Shown in pieces: positions 1-5,990 of a stretch of 6,033 nucleotides of DNA. The position numbers and the translations under genes were made by a program. Below the pieces are notes generated by a model. The model was not told the DNA's origin. It searched no databases and saw nothing but the letters and a program-made list of their open reading frames with translations. Each line of letters begins with the position of its first letter. Within the stretch, counting starts at the first letter, position 1. Origin of the DNA: Thermaerobacter marianensis (lineage in GTDB: Bacteria; Bacillota; Sulfobacillia; DYIH01; DYIG01); assembly GCA_020723725.1 (NCBI GenBank), contig DYIG01000106.1, positions 1 through 6,033 of the forward strand, in the 5' to 3' direction.

Positions 1-884
1 GCCAAGACCCCTCACTCCCGGCAAAAGTGGTGCAAGTCTTGCGGGGGGAGTACAGTGAATTATCGTTCCTGGGGGAACTCATTTCCAGTCAACTGGACGT
101 CGACAGGATGGATTACCTCCTCCGCGATGCATTGTACTGCGGTGTTTCATACGGCAGGTTCGATCTTGAACGTCTGATCCATACCATGTCCCTCTCCTCC
201 GGCAGGGTGGTGGTTAACATCAAAGGCCTGGCCAATGTAGAGGAGTACCTGCTAGCCAGGTATTTTATGTACTGGAGAGTTTACTACCACAAGGCCATCC
301 GCGCCCAGGAGATTGTGTTTCAGAAGGTGATCCAGAGGGCGCGTTGGTTGCTCGCACACGGCGGGCGGAACCGTTTGTGGGCTGACGAGGGGTTGCTGCG
401 TGCCTTGGACGGTACCCTGGACCTGTCTGACTACATCTTTCTGGATGATAACGAGATCATTTGTGTTATAAAACGATGGTCTTCATCCCATGACCGGATC
501 CTTGCCGATCTGTCATTAAGGTTTCTCAACCGGCGCTTGTTGAAACCGGTTTTTCACGAACCCCCCAAAGAGGTTGACCCCGTGATTGACGATTATGCCC
601 GGGAAGTGCTCCTGCAACGCGGCTATGACCCGGAATATTATCTAGTGAGGGACAGGACCAGGGAAATAACATACGATTATTACGCCATACCTTTCAATCG
701 GGACGGGGTGGACCACCGGTGCCCAGCCCCTATAATGATAGAGTTCCCTGGGGAGGGTCTTCGCGAGGTTTCAGAGACCTCCCCGCTGATTCGGAGCATA
801 GCTCGTGAACCGAAAACGGGCATTAACCTTTATGTTCCGGAGGACTGCCGTGACCAGATCAGGACCCTCGTTGCAACATCTTGA
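1..884 (+). CDS. HD-superfamily phosphohydrolase, C-terminal part (N-terminus cut by window edge)
   Basis: The reading frame is open from the left edge (first whole codon at 3) to TGA at 882-884, giving about 293 visible residues. A GTG at 27 is in frame, but upstream codons continue without a stop (Q-D-P-S-L-P-A-K), so it is internal. The segment just after it, ISSQLDVDRMDYLLRDA followed by YCGVSYGRFDLERLI, is the hallmark of the COG1078/SAMHD1-like HD family. In that family the Asp in this segment completes the metal site begun by the upstream H...HD motifs, which lie outside the window. Members are dNTP triphosphohydrolases or related phosphohydrolases acting in the cytoplasm; the exact substrate cannot be read from this fragment. 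The remainder is the helical C-terminal region (roughly residues 60-180 of the visible part) and a mixed tail. It probably shares a transcript with cimA, whose start lies 56 bases after this stop. Confidence 0.88.
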   Translation, partial: QDPSLPAKVVQVLRGEYSELSFLGELISSQLDVDRMDYLLRDALYCGVSYGRFDLERLIHTMSLSSGRVVVNIKGLANVEEYLLARYFMYWRVYYHKAIRAQEIVFQKVIQRARWLLAHGGRNRLWADEGLLRALDGTLDLSDYIFLDDNEIICVIKRWSSSHDRILADLSLRFLNRRLLKPVFHEPPKEVDPVIDDYAREVLLQRGYDPEYYLVRDRTREITYDYYAIPFNRDGVDHRCPAPIMIEFPGEGLREVSETSPLIRSIAREPKTGINLYVPEDCRDQIRTLVATS

Positions 885-927
885 GGCATGGAGAGGGTAT
901 TTGCTATGCTTTATCCATTGGGCGTAT

Positions 928-933
928 GGGAGG
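928..933 (+). promoter_or_regulatory. Shine-Dalgarno that fixes the cimA start
   Basis: GGGAGG lies 7 bases before GTG 941. The other in-frame candidates are TTG 881, which would overlap the previous stop, and ATG 926. Neither has a comparable ribosome-binding sequence at the right distance. Starting at 941 also gives the usual short N-terminal lead before the conserved VYVYDTTLRDG motif. Confidence 0.75.
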
Positions 934-940
934 CTTTCAG

Positions 941-2563
941 GTGCCTAGTGACCTTGGTTTGAACGTCGGCTCCGACCGCGTATATGTTTACGACACAACC
1001 CTCCGTGATGGTGCCCAACAGGCTGCCATAACCTTTTCGGCAAAGGATAAGATACGCATCCTGGAGAGGTTTGACGAGTTCGGCATGGACTATGTCGAGG
1101 GTGGCTGGCCGGGTTCCAATCCCAAAGACCTGGAGTTCTTTCGCCAGGCAAAAAGGCTTCAGCTCCGGAACGCCAGACATGTAGCCTTTGGCAGCACCAG
1201 GCGGCCCGGCGCGCAGGTGGCTGAAGACAAAAACATCAAATGCTTGCTGGAAGCCGGGACCCCTGTGGTTACGGTCTTTGGCAAGACATGGGACCTGCAC
1301 GTCCGAGAGGCGCTGGGTTGTTCCCTCGAAGAGAACCTGGCCATGATCGGGGATACCATCTCCTATCTGAAAGAACGTGTGGGGGAGGTTTTGTTCGATG
1401 CAGAGCATTTCTTTGACGGTTACAAGGCCAACCCGGATTACGCCATCAAGACCCTGCAGGTGGCTTCTGAAGCCGGGGCGCATTGGCTTGTCCTTTGCGA
1501 TACCAATGGTGGGGCACTGACCCATGAATTATCGGAAATTCTCATCTCCGTAAGGGAAGCGTTGCCCGCTGCCCGGCTCGGCATCCACACTCATGATGAT
1601 GCGGGTCTGGCTGTGGCCAACGCCCTGGAAGCGGTTCGCCTGGGGGCGCGCCAGGTCCAGGGCACTGTGAACGGTTACGGGGAGCGTTGCGGCAACGCCA
1701 ACCTCTGCACCGTAATCCCGGCGTTGAAACTGAAGATGGGATATAGGTGTCTTACGGAGGACGGGTTAACAGGCCTGACCTCACTGTCGCACTTCGTGAG
1801 TGAAATGGCCAACAAGTCGCATAACCCTTCCTACCCCTATGTGGGGGCCAATGCCTTCGCACACAAGGGCGGGGTTCATGTAAGCGCGATTCTAAAGAAC
1901 CGGCAAACATATGAACACGTTGAACCGGAGGAGGTCGGTAACGCCCGGCGGGTAATTGTTTCAGAGCTGGCCGGCAGGAGTAACCTGGAATACTTGTTCC
2001 AGGAGAGGTCTTTGGGTCTGAAGCGTGACGACCCTGAAGTTAAGGAGCTATTGGATCAGATCAAGGAAATGGAAAACCAGGGTTACCATTTCGAGGCCGC
2101 GGAAGCCTCCTTTGAGTTGATGGCTCTCAAAGCTGTCGGTGCCTTCCCGGGGTTCTTCACCTTTGAGGGTTTCCGGGTTGGGGTGGAGAAAAGGCCAGGG
2201 GTTACATCAAGCGCCGAGGCAACCGTAAAAGTCAGGGTGGGGGAACGTCTCCTGCATACCGCAGCAGAAGGAGACGGCCCGGTCAATGCCCTGGATATCG
2301 CCTTGAGGAAGGCCCTTGAGGGTGTTTACCCGGCTCTGCGGAAGATTAAACTGGTCGACTACAAGGTACGTGTCCTCGATGGCAAGGATGGCACCGCCAC
2401 CAAGGTCCGTGTTCTCATAGAATCGCGGGATGAGACCGGCTCATGGAGCACCATCGGGGTGTCGGAAAACATTATCGAAGCCAGCTGGCAGGCTCTTGCG
2501 GATAGTCTGGAATACGGGCTCTGGAGGCGCTATCAGCTGGAATCACAGCAAAAAAGCAGCTGA
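941..2563 (+). CDS. cimA: (R)-citramalate synthase
   Basis: This cytoplasmic enzyme condenses pyruvate and acetyl-CoA to (R)-citramalate, the first step of threonine-independent isoleucine synthesis. The product is 540 residues, normal for the family. The DRE-TIM-barrel catalytic domain spans about 10-285. It shows YDTTLRDGAQ (17-26, with Arg22 and Asp23), the metal-binding HTHDD (216-220) and the NGYGERCGN signature (244-252). GGVHVSA (310-316) lies in the communicating region, and the C-terminal LeuA-type allosteric domain covers about 400-530, with AAEGDGPVNALD at 441-452. The opening DRVYVYDTTLRDGAQQAAITFS and the EGGWPGSNPKD segment fit the CimA branch better than 2-isopropylmalate or homocitrate synthase. 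In other organisms this regulatory domain mediates isoleucine feedback (family knowledge). No leu or ilv genes are adjacent here. DUF503 follows after 4 bases, so the two are probably translationally coupled. Confidence 0.93.
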   Translation: MPSDLGLNVGSDRVYVYDTTLRDGAQQAAITFSAKDKIRILERFDEFGMDYVEGGWPGSNPKDLEFFRQAKRLQLRNARHVAFGSTRRPGAQVAEDKNIKCLLEAGTPVVTVFGKTWDLHVREALGCSLEENLAMIGDTISYLKERVGEVLFDAEHFFDGYKANPDYAIKTLQVASEAGAHWLVLCDTNGGALTHELSEILISVREALPAARLGIHTHDDAGLAVANALEAVRLGARQVQGTVNGYGERCGNANLCTVIPALKLKMGYRCLTEDGLTGLTSLSHFVSEMANKSHNPSYPYVGANAFAHKGGVHVSAILKNRQTYEHVEPEEVGNARRVIVSELAGRSNLEYLFQERSLGLKRDDPEVKELLDQIKEMENQGYHFEAAEASFELMALKAVGAFPGFFTFEGFRVGVEKRPGVTSSAEATVKVRVGERLLHTAAEGDGPVNALDIALRKALEGVYPALRKIKLVDYKVRVLDGKDGTATKVRVLIESRDETGSWSTIGVSENIIEASWQALADSLEYGLWRRYQLESQQKSS

Positions 2564-2567
2564 CCAA

Positions 2568-2849
2568 ATGACAGTGGGATCCTGCCTTATCGAAATCCGC
2601 CTCGATACATTGCAAACCCTGAAGGATAAGCGCACCTTACGGCAAAGCATTATCGAACGGCTCCGTAATCGTTTCAACGCCTCTGTGGCGGAAGTGGGTC
2701 GACAGGACTCGATAAAGGATCTGGCAATCGGAATCGCCATCGTAGGACCAAACCCTGGGTCGGTACAAAAGACGCTTGAAGGGATGGTCCGCTTCGTGGA
2801 AGATAATTTCCCCTGTGATTCCTTGGATTACTCCATCGAGGTTTCCTAG
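2568..2849 (+). CDS. DUF503 / YlxP-family small protein
   Basis: The product is 93 residues, the typical size of this family. The recognisable core is QTLKDKRTLRQSIIERLRNRF followed by NASVAEV (residues 16-42), then a hydrophobic strand LAIGIAIVG (52-60) and a helix ending in MVRFVEDNFP, matching the family pattern of a ferredoxin-like fold. Function is poorly defined; in Bacillus the homologue ylxP lies in the infB-rbfA region and is thought to be translation- or ribosome-linked. The start ATG is 4 bases after the cimA stop. No strong Shine-Dalgarno is visible, which suggests coupled re-initiation. The frame stays open upstream to 2430, but that part overlaps cimA and carries no family sequence, so it is excluded. 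The gene ends 24 bases from the converging peptidase stop, and no hairpin terminator is apparent in that gap. Confidence 0.85.
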   Translation: MTVGSCLIEIRLDTLQTLKDKRTLRQSIIERLRNRFNASVAEVGRQDSIKDLAIGIAIVGPNPGSVQKTLEGMVRFVEDNFPCDSLDYSIEVS

Positions 2850-2873
2850 GAGAACGTTGCCATCGTCGCTGAT

Positions 2874-3569
2874 CTATTTCAAGTAGGCCAAGGGGTTGAC
2901 GCGCTTACCATTGACATGGACTTCGAAATGCAGGTGAGGACCGGTGGAACGACCCGTCCTCCCAACACGTCCTATCAATTGGCCTTTTTCCACTGTCTGG
3001 CCACTGTTGACATTTATCTGAGATGCGTGAGCGTAAAGGGTTTGGGTGCCATCCGGGTGAGAGATGATTACAGTCTTCCCGTAATCGTAGTACCAACCTG
3101 CCAGGGTCACGGTCCCTGCCTTGGCTGCCCGAATAGGAGCGCCATAGGCTGCAGCCAAATCAATGCCCCTGTGGTATCCGCGCCCCCTCGGGCCGTAACG
3201 GGACGATAATGAACCACTGGTTGGCCAACTCAAACCGCCAGACCCGTCGTTGTTAAGAACGGAGGTACTGTCCACTGCGCTATGAGAGGCCATTTTCGGC
3301 CGGTCTTCATATTGAGGGACTGTTTCAGGGGAAAAGAATTCTGTTTCTGAGGGTTCGGATATAACTGAATCTTCTTCAAGACCGATGTCGTTCGCGTTTG
3401 GGTTATATTCGGCTGCTTCTCTGGTTGGAATCGCTACAATACTCGCTTGAAACGAGCTTTTTGTCGGGTCGGCTGTGTTTCTATCGGAAATCATCCAGTA
3501 AATAGCGACACAAGGCAAGAATAATAGACCCAAAAGCCACCTTCGGGGCAGCCTAAACCTAAGCAACAC
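2874..3569 (-). CDS. Membrane-anchored M23 (LytM-type) peptidoglycan endopeptidase
   Basis: This is a predicted zinc metallopeptidase that cuts peptide bridges in peptidoglycan outside the membrane. With the start chosen here it has 231 residues: a short basic N-terminus (RFRLPRR), one membrane segment (WLLGLLFLPCVAIYWMI, about 11-27), a Ser/Glu-rich, probably disordered linker (about 28-110) and a C-terminal M23 domain (about 111-231). The metal ligands are all present: His133 and Asp137 in HRGID, and His214 in HLHFEV. The companion catalytic histidines are His181 (YAHAS) and His212. An active enzyme is therefore expected, unlike SpoIIQ-type proteins that have lost a ligand. No LysM or SH3 domain is seen. 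Start choice: AAGGAG (3575-3580) precedes GTG 3569 by 5 bases and TTG 3566 by 8. GTG 3575, directly abutting that motif, would add two residues. A c-di-AMP riboswitch occupies the leader, so expression should follow cell-wall or osmotic state. Confidence 0.9.
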   Translation of the reverse strand: MLLRFRLPRRWLLGLLFLPCVAIYWMISDRNTADPTKSSFQASIVAIPTREAAEYNPNANDIGLEEDSVISEPSETEFFSPETVPQYEDRPKMASHSAVDSTSVLNNDGSGGLSWPTSGSLSSRYGPRGRGYHRGIDLAAAYGAPIRAAKAGTVTLAGWYYDYGKTVIISHPDGTQTLYAHASQINVNSGQTVEKGQLIGRVGRTGRSTGPHLHFEVHVNGKRVNPLAYLK

Positions 3570-3582
3570 CGACACTCCTTCT

Positions 3583-3707
3583 AAAGCCTCCGAAGTTAGC
3601 TGACGGGTTCGGCAGAGAAGGTGAGCCTACCGGAAAAACCGGATTCACCCCGAAAACTTGCGTCCTCCGTACCCCTTGGCCGTTACCCCAGGGGATTCGG
3701 CTTCTTT
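3583..3707 (-). promoter_or_regulatory. Cyclic di-AMP riboswitch aptamer (ydaO/yuaA type)
   Basis: Read on the minus strand, this leader carries the conserved blocks of the ydaO-yuaA class. GGGGTGAATCC is at 3651-3641, GTAGGC at 3630-3625, and GCCGAACCCGTCAGCTAAC ends at about 3595. The ends form a P1 helix: AAAGAAGCCGAA (3707-3696) pairs with TTCGGAGGCTTT (3594-3583) as 4 plus 5 base pairs around a 3x3 internal loop. This class binds c-di-AMP and in Firmicutes often precedes cell-wall hydrolase genes, usually as an OFF switch (established knowledge). Here it ends immediately before the Shine-Dalgarno of the M23 peptidase. No intrinsic terminator lies between P1 and the start codon, which points to translational control (inference). 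Confidence 0.93.
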
Positions 3708-3755
3708 AAATATGTTTTTACCAGTATGCGATACTTATACTTTAGCTCCGGATGT

Positions 3756-3785
3756 AGTGTAGTTTTTAACCTGCAATCCAGTCAA
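3756..3785 (-). promoter_or_regulatory. Candidate sigma-A promoter for the riboswitch-peptidase transcript
   Basis: On the minus strand TTGACT (3785-3780) and TACACT (3761-3756) are separated by 18 bases. This places a start site near 3749, about 40 bases before the riboswitch P1 helix. The -35 matches consensus at five of six positions; the -10 and the spacing are only fair. TATAAGTAT (about 3739-3731) is a possible alternative -10 but has no good -35. Confidence 0.4.
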
Positions 3786-3892
3786 GTATCATTTTAGAAT
3801 TTTGCTAAATTTATGACATATTATGCAGGCCATTCTTAATTTGATTGTTGTTAAATATAACCAAAAGCATCCCGGTTCACACTTAATATATC

Positions 3893-3901
3893 TGGTACAA
3901 T
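3893..3901 (+). promoter_or_regulatory. Candidate extended -10 promoter for metF
   Basis: TGGTACAAT is an extended -10 element (TGnTAnAAT) about 30 bases before the metF start. No convincing -35 sits 16-18 bases upstream; TTCACA (3876-3881) is only 14 bases away. An extended -10 can work with a weak -35 (general knowledge), so this is the best plus-strand candidate in the AT-rich gap. Confidence 0.4.
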
Positions 3902-3917
3902 AGATGATATTGTTATC

Positions 3918-3923
3918 GGAGGG
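3918..3923 (+). promoter_or_regulatory. Shine-Dalgarno fixing the TTG start of metF
   Basis: GGAGGG lies 7 bases before TTG 3931, an optimal spacing. It supports the TTG start, and no ATG or GTG lies nearby in frame ahead of the conserved TAEIDPP motif. Confidence 0.75.
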
Positions 3924-3930
3924 TTAGTCT

Positions 3931-4836
3931 TTGAGCGCTCTTGTCCGAAAACTCCGTTCGAGGGAATTCATCATTACAGCAGAAATAGACCCACCGCGGG
4001 GCCCTGACATTACCCGGACACTGGAAAGGGCGCGTGAATTATCAGGACTTGTCGATGCCCTGAATGTTACCGATTGTCCCATGGCTAATATTCGGATGAG
4101 TTCTATTGCAGCCTCTCACCTTATTCAAAGCTTAACAGGGATCGAAACGATATTCCACCTAACCTGCCGCGATAGGAATGTGATAGGCTTGCAGTCTGAC
4201 CTCCTCGGCGCCGCCGGGCTTGGGGTTACAAACCTGCTAGTTCTTTCGGGTGATCCGCCGGAACGAGGCAATCATCCTGCTGCCAAGCCGGTATATGATG
4301 TTGATACCCCCGGACTGCTAAAGATGATTAAAAGCCTGAACAACGGTTCCACCCTGGCCGGCACCGATTTGGATTCCGGAACGGCATTCAACGTCGCTGT
4401 TGCCGCCAACCCCGCATCACCGGACATGGCACGGGAGATCAACCGCCTCAAAGAAAAGATTGACGCGGGGGCGAATTTTGTTCAAACACAGCCGGTTTTT
4501 GATGTGGAAACAGTTGAGTCTTTTGAGGAAGCGTTATCGGTAGCGGGCGTCTCCCTGCCAGTGCTATATGGGATCCTTCCGTTGAAGAATAAGGATTTTG
4601 CGGTTAAGATGGCGAATATCCCCGGGATTTTCATACCACCCAAGGTATTGCAGAGGATGGAACAGGGCGGAGAGGGGGAAGGGGTGCAGATTGCCGTGGA
4701 GTTGGCACGCTCCCTGTCCCGAATTGCCAGAGGGATACATCTCTTCCCGATGGGGGGGGTGGCTGTTGCGCGCACCATTGCCACGGCCGCAAGGGATGAT
4801 GGCGACTGGTTAGCATCGACCTCAACTGCGACATAG
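3931..4836 (+). CDS. metF: 5,10-methylenetetrahydrofolate reductase (MetF family)
   Basis: This predicted cytoplasmic flavoprotein interconverts 5,10-methylene- and 5-methyl-tetrahydrofolate, feeding methionine synthesis or, in acetogens, the methyl branch of the Wood-Ljungdahl pathway. The 301 residues match a single MTHFR TIM-barrel domain. Visible motifs are ITAEIDPP (15-22, Glu18 in the catalytic-Glu position), HLTCRDRN (76-83), LVLSGDPP (103-110), QTQPVFD (185-191) and IHLFPMG near the C-terminus (269-275). The sequence resembles the reductase half of YitJ-like two-domain proteins and acetogen MetF more than E. coli MetF, but it lacks the fused homocysteine methyltransferase domain. No metV partner gene is adjacent: upstream is the divergent M23 gene, and downstream is pxpA, which overlaps it by 31 bases. 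The tail after about residue 292 (ASTSTAT) is low in information and lies within that overlap. Confidence 0.9.
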   Translation: MSALVRKLRSREFIITAEIDPPRGPDITRTLERARELSGLVDALNVTDCPMANIRMSSIAASHLIQSLTGIETIFHLTCRDRNVIGLQSDLLGAAGLGVTNLLVLSGDPPERGNHPAAKPVYDVDTPGLLKMIKSLNNGSTLAGTDLDSGTAFNVAVAANPASPDMAREINRLKEKIDAGANFVQTQPVFDVETVESFEEALSVAGVSLPVLYGILPLKNKDFAVKMANIPGIFIPPKVLQRMEQGGEGEGVQIAVELARSLSRIARGIHLFPMGGVAVARTIATAARDDGDWLASTSTAT

Positions 4837-5576
4837 GCGAGGGATTCGGCCCTTATTCCTTCGGGGCCGATGAGGAAATCACAAGCCTCGTTACCTCGGC
4901 CAATATTGCCTGTGGCTTCCACGCCTCCGACCCCCTTACCATGTGGCGCACGATACTTCTGTGCCGTTCAAAAGGGCTCTCCGTAGGTGCGCACCCTGGA
5001 TTCCCGGACAGGGTCGGTTTCGGGCGGCGACACATGGCGATCGAACCGGATGAACTAAAGGCAGATATCATCTATCAGGTGGGCGCGCTCCTTGGTTTCT
5101 GTATCTCAAGCGGGGTGCCCCTGCGACATGTGAAACCCCATGGCGCTCTCTATAACATGGCGGCAGTAGATCGTAAGGTGGCTCAGGCCACGGTTTCAGC
5201 CGTCCAATCGCTTGATAAGGATTTGGTGCTTTTTGCCCCCTGTGGGTCGGCACTGGAAATGGCCGGTCAGGAGGCCGGTCTGCGCGTGGCCCGCGAGGCT
5301 TTTGCCGACCGTTTATATGATGGGCAGGGGCGACTTGTTGCGCGTTCCCTCGGGGGCATACTCACACCCGAGCGGGCAGCCAAGCAAGCACTGGACATAG
5401 CCATAGGCAAGGGCGTGCATGCGGAAAACGGCGATTGGTTGCCTATCAGTGCCGATACCCTTTGCGTTCATGGCGACGGCAAGCATGCACTGGAAACGGC
5501 ACGGGCTGTTAACCGGGCACTGAAGGCGGCAGGCGTGGTGCTACGCCCCGTTTTTAACCCTTTTCAGAATGGATGA
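4806..5576 (+). CDS. pxpA: 5-oxoprolinase subunit A (LamB/YcsF family)
   Basis: With PxpB and PxpC this family hydrolyses 5-oxo-L-proline to glutamate using ATP in the cytoplasm. From codon 4806 the product is 256 residues, the normal family length, beginning M-VSIDLNCDIGEGFGPY. Family motifs in order are DLNCDIGE (5-12), ANIACGFHASDP (32-43), GAHPGFPD (61-68), VKPHGALYN (109-117), EAFADRLYDGQGRLVARS, and CVHGDGKHAL near the end. The frame is closed by TGA at 4797 and contains no ATG, GTG or TTG until ATG 4941. That ATG would delete the first two conserved motifs. The best start is therefore CTG 4806, preceded by AAGGGA (4791-4796) at 9 bases and overlapping the metF 3' end by 31 bases. Translational coupling to metF is likely. 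No pxpB or pxpC is in the window. Identity is firm; the exact start is less so. Confidence 0.88.
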   Translation: MVSIDLNCDIGEGFGPYSFGADEEITSLVTSANIACGFHASDPLTMWRTILLCRSKGLSVGAHPGFPDRVGFGRRHMAIEPDELKADIIYQVGALLGFCISSGVPLRHVKPHGALYNMAAVDRKVAQATVSAVQSLDKDLVLFAPCGSALEMAGQEAGLRVAREAFADRLYDGQGRLVARSLGGILTPERAAKQALDIAIGKGVHAENGDWLPISADTLCVHGDGKHALETARAVNRALKAAGVVLRPVFNPFQNG

Positions 5577-5906
5577 CCCCTCGTTTATGACGATAGTCCA
5601 TTGCGAACCCCGCTCTTCCAGGAAAACGGTAGCCCTGTCGTCCTCGGGGAAATAGAGGAAGGTTGCTACGGGTTTGTTTGGCGTCCTGGAACGCATGTTG
5701 AAACCCTTGCTAAGGATGGTAAGGCTATCGGGAGAGACGCTTAGTATGTAATTGCCTTCGTTTTCGGTCACTATCTCCGTGTATTCGGGCAGGACCCTAA
5801 TGGTTGAAACCCCTGAAATACGGCTCTGGCCGGTCCCTCTTTCAACTGCTGTAACGCCTCGATTAGCGGCTGCTGAACCGCAAACGGTCGCCATTTCACC
5901 TGACAT
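5541..5906 (-). CDS. Unrecognised 121-residue protein, probably beta-rich
   Basis: I do not recognise this protein. The start is ATG 5906, preceded by GGGAGGG at 7 bases on the minus strand; an upstream ATG at 5978 lacks such a site and would add 24 unlikely residues. Residues 1-32 are small, Gly/Ala/Thr-rich and probably flexible. Residues 33-119 alternate short hydrophobic strands and turns (STIRVLP, TEIVTENEGNYILSVS, SLTILSK, VATFLYFP, ATVFLEER, SQWTIVIN), which suggests a compact beta fold. No signal peptide, membrane segment or clear metal motif is visible, and there is only one cysteine (Cys9). Its last 36 bases overlap the 3' end of pxpA on the opposite strand. It is divergent from the gene starting at 5991, with an 84-base gap. 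The strong ribosome site and coherent strand pattern favour a real gene. Confidence 0.6.
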   Translation of the reverse strand: MSGEMATVCGSAAANRGVTAVERGTGQSRISGVSTIRVLPEYTEIVTENEGNYILSVSPDSLTILSKGFNMRSRTPNKPVATFLYFPEDDRATVFLEERGSQWTIVINEGSSILKRVKNGA

Positions 5907-5990
5907 TTGCAGTCCCTCCCTTCGACAATTAATAGTGGGGATTCGACACGAGACGGGGAGTTCCTGCAGGTTTTTCACTGAGGGGTGTGC

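Noticed and set aside
911..1525. 204-codon minus-strand open frame opposite cimA
   Set aside because: It lies wholly antisense to the strongly conserved cimA catalytic domain, shows no family motif and has no supporting ribosome site; it is a coding shadow.
2430..2567. Upstream extension of the DUF503 frame
   Set aside because: It overlaps cimA in another frame, and its translation does not resemble DUF503, which begins at ATG 2568.
3631..3642. CCGG-AAAA-CCGG hairpin-like repeat
   Set aside because: It is an internal stem-loop of the c-di-AMP aptamer, so it is not a separate terminator or repeat.
3791..3810. Inverted repeat TTTAG...CTAAA in the AT-rich intergenic region
   Set aside because: Only 5 A/T-rich pairs with a 7-base loop and no following T-run; too weak to call a terminator or operator.
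4482..4922. 146-codon minus-strand open frame across the metF/pxpA junction
   Set aside because: It is antisense to two genes with clear family motifs, and its translation is low-complexity without recognisable domains.
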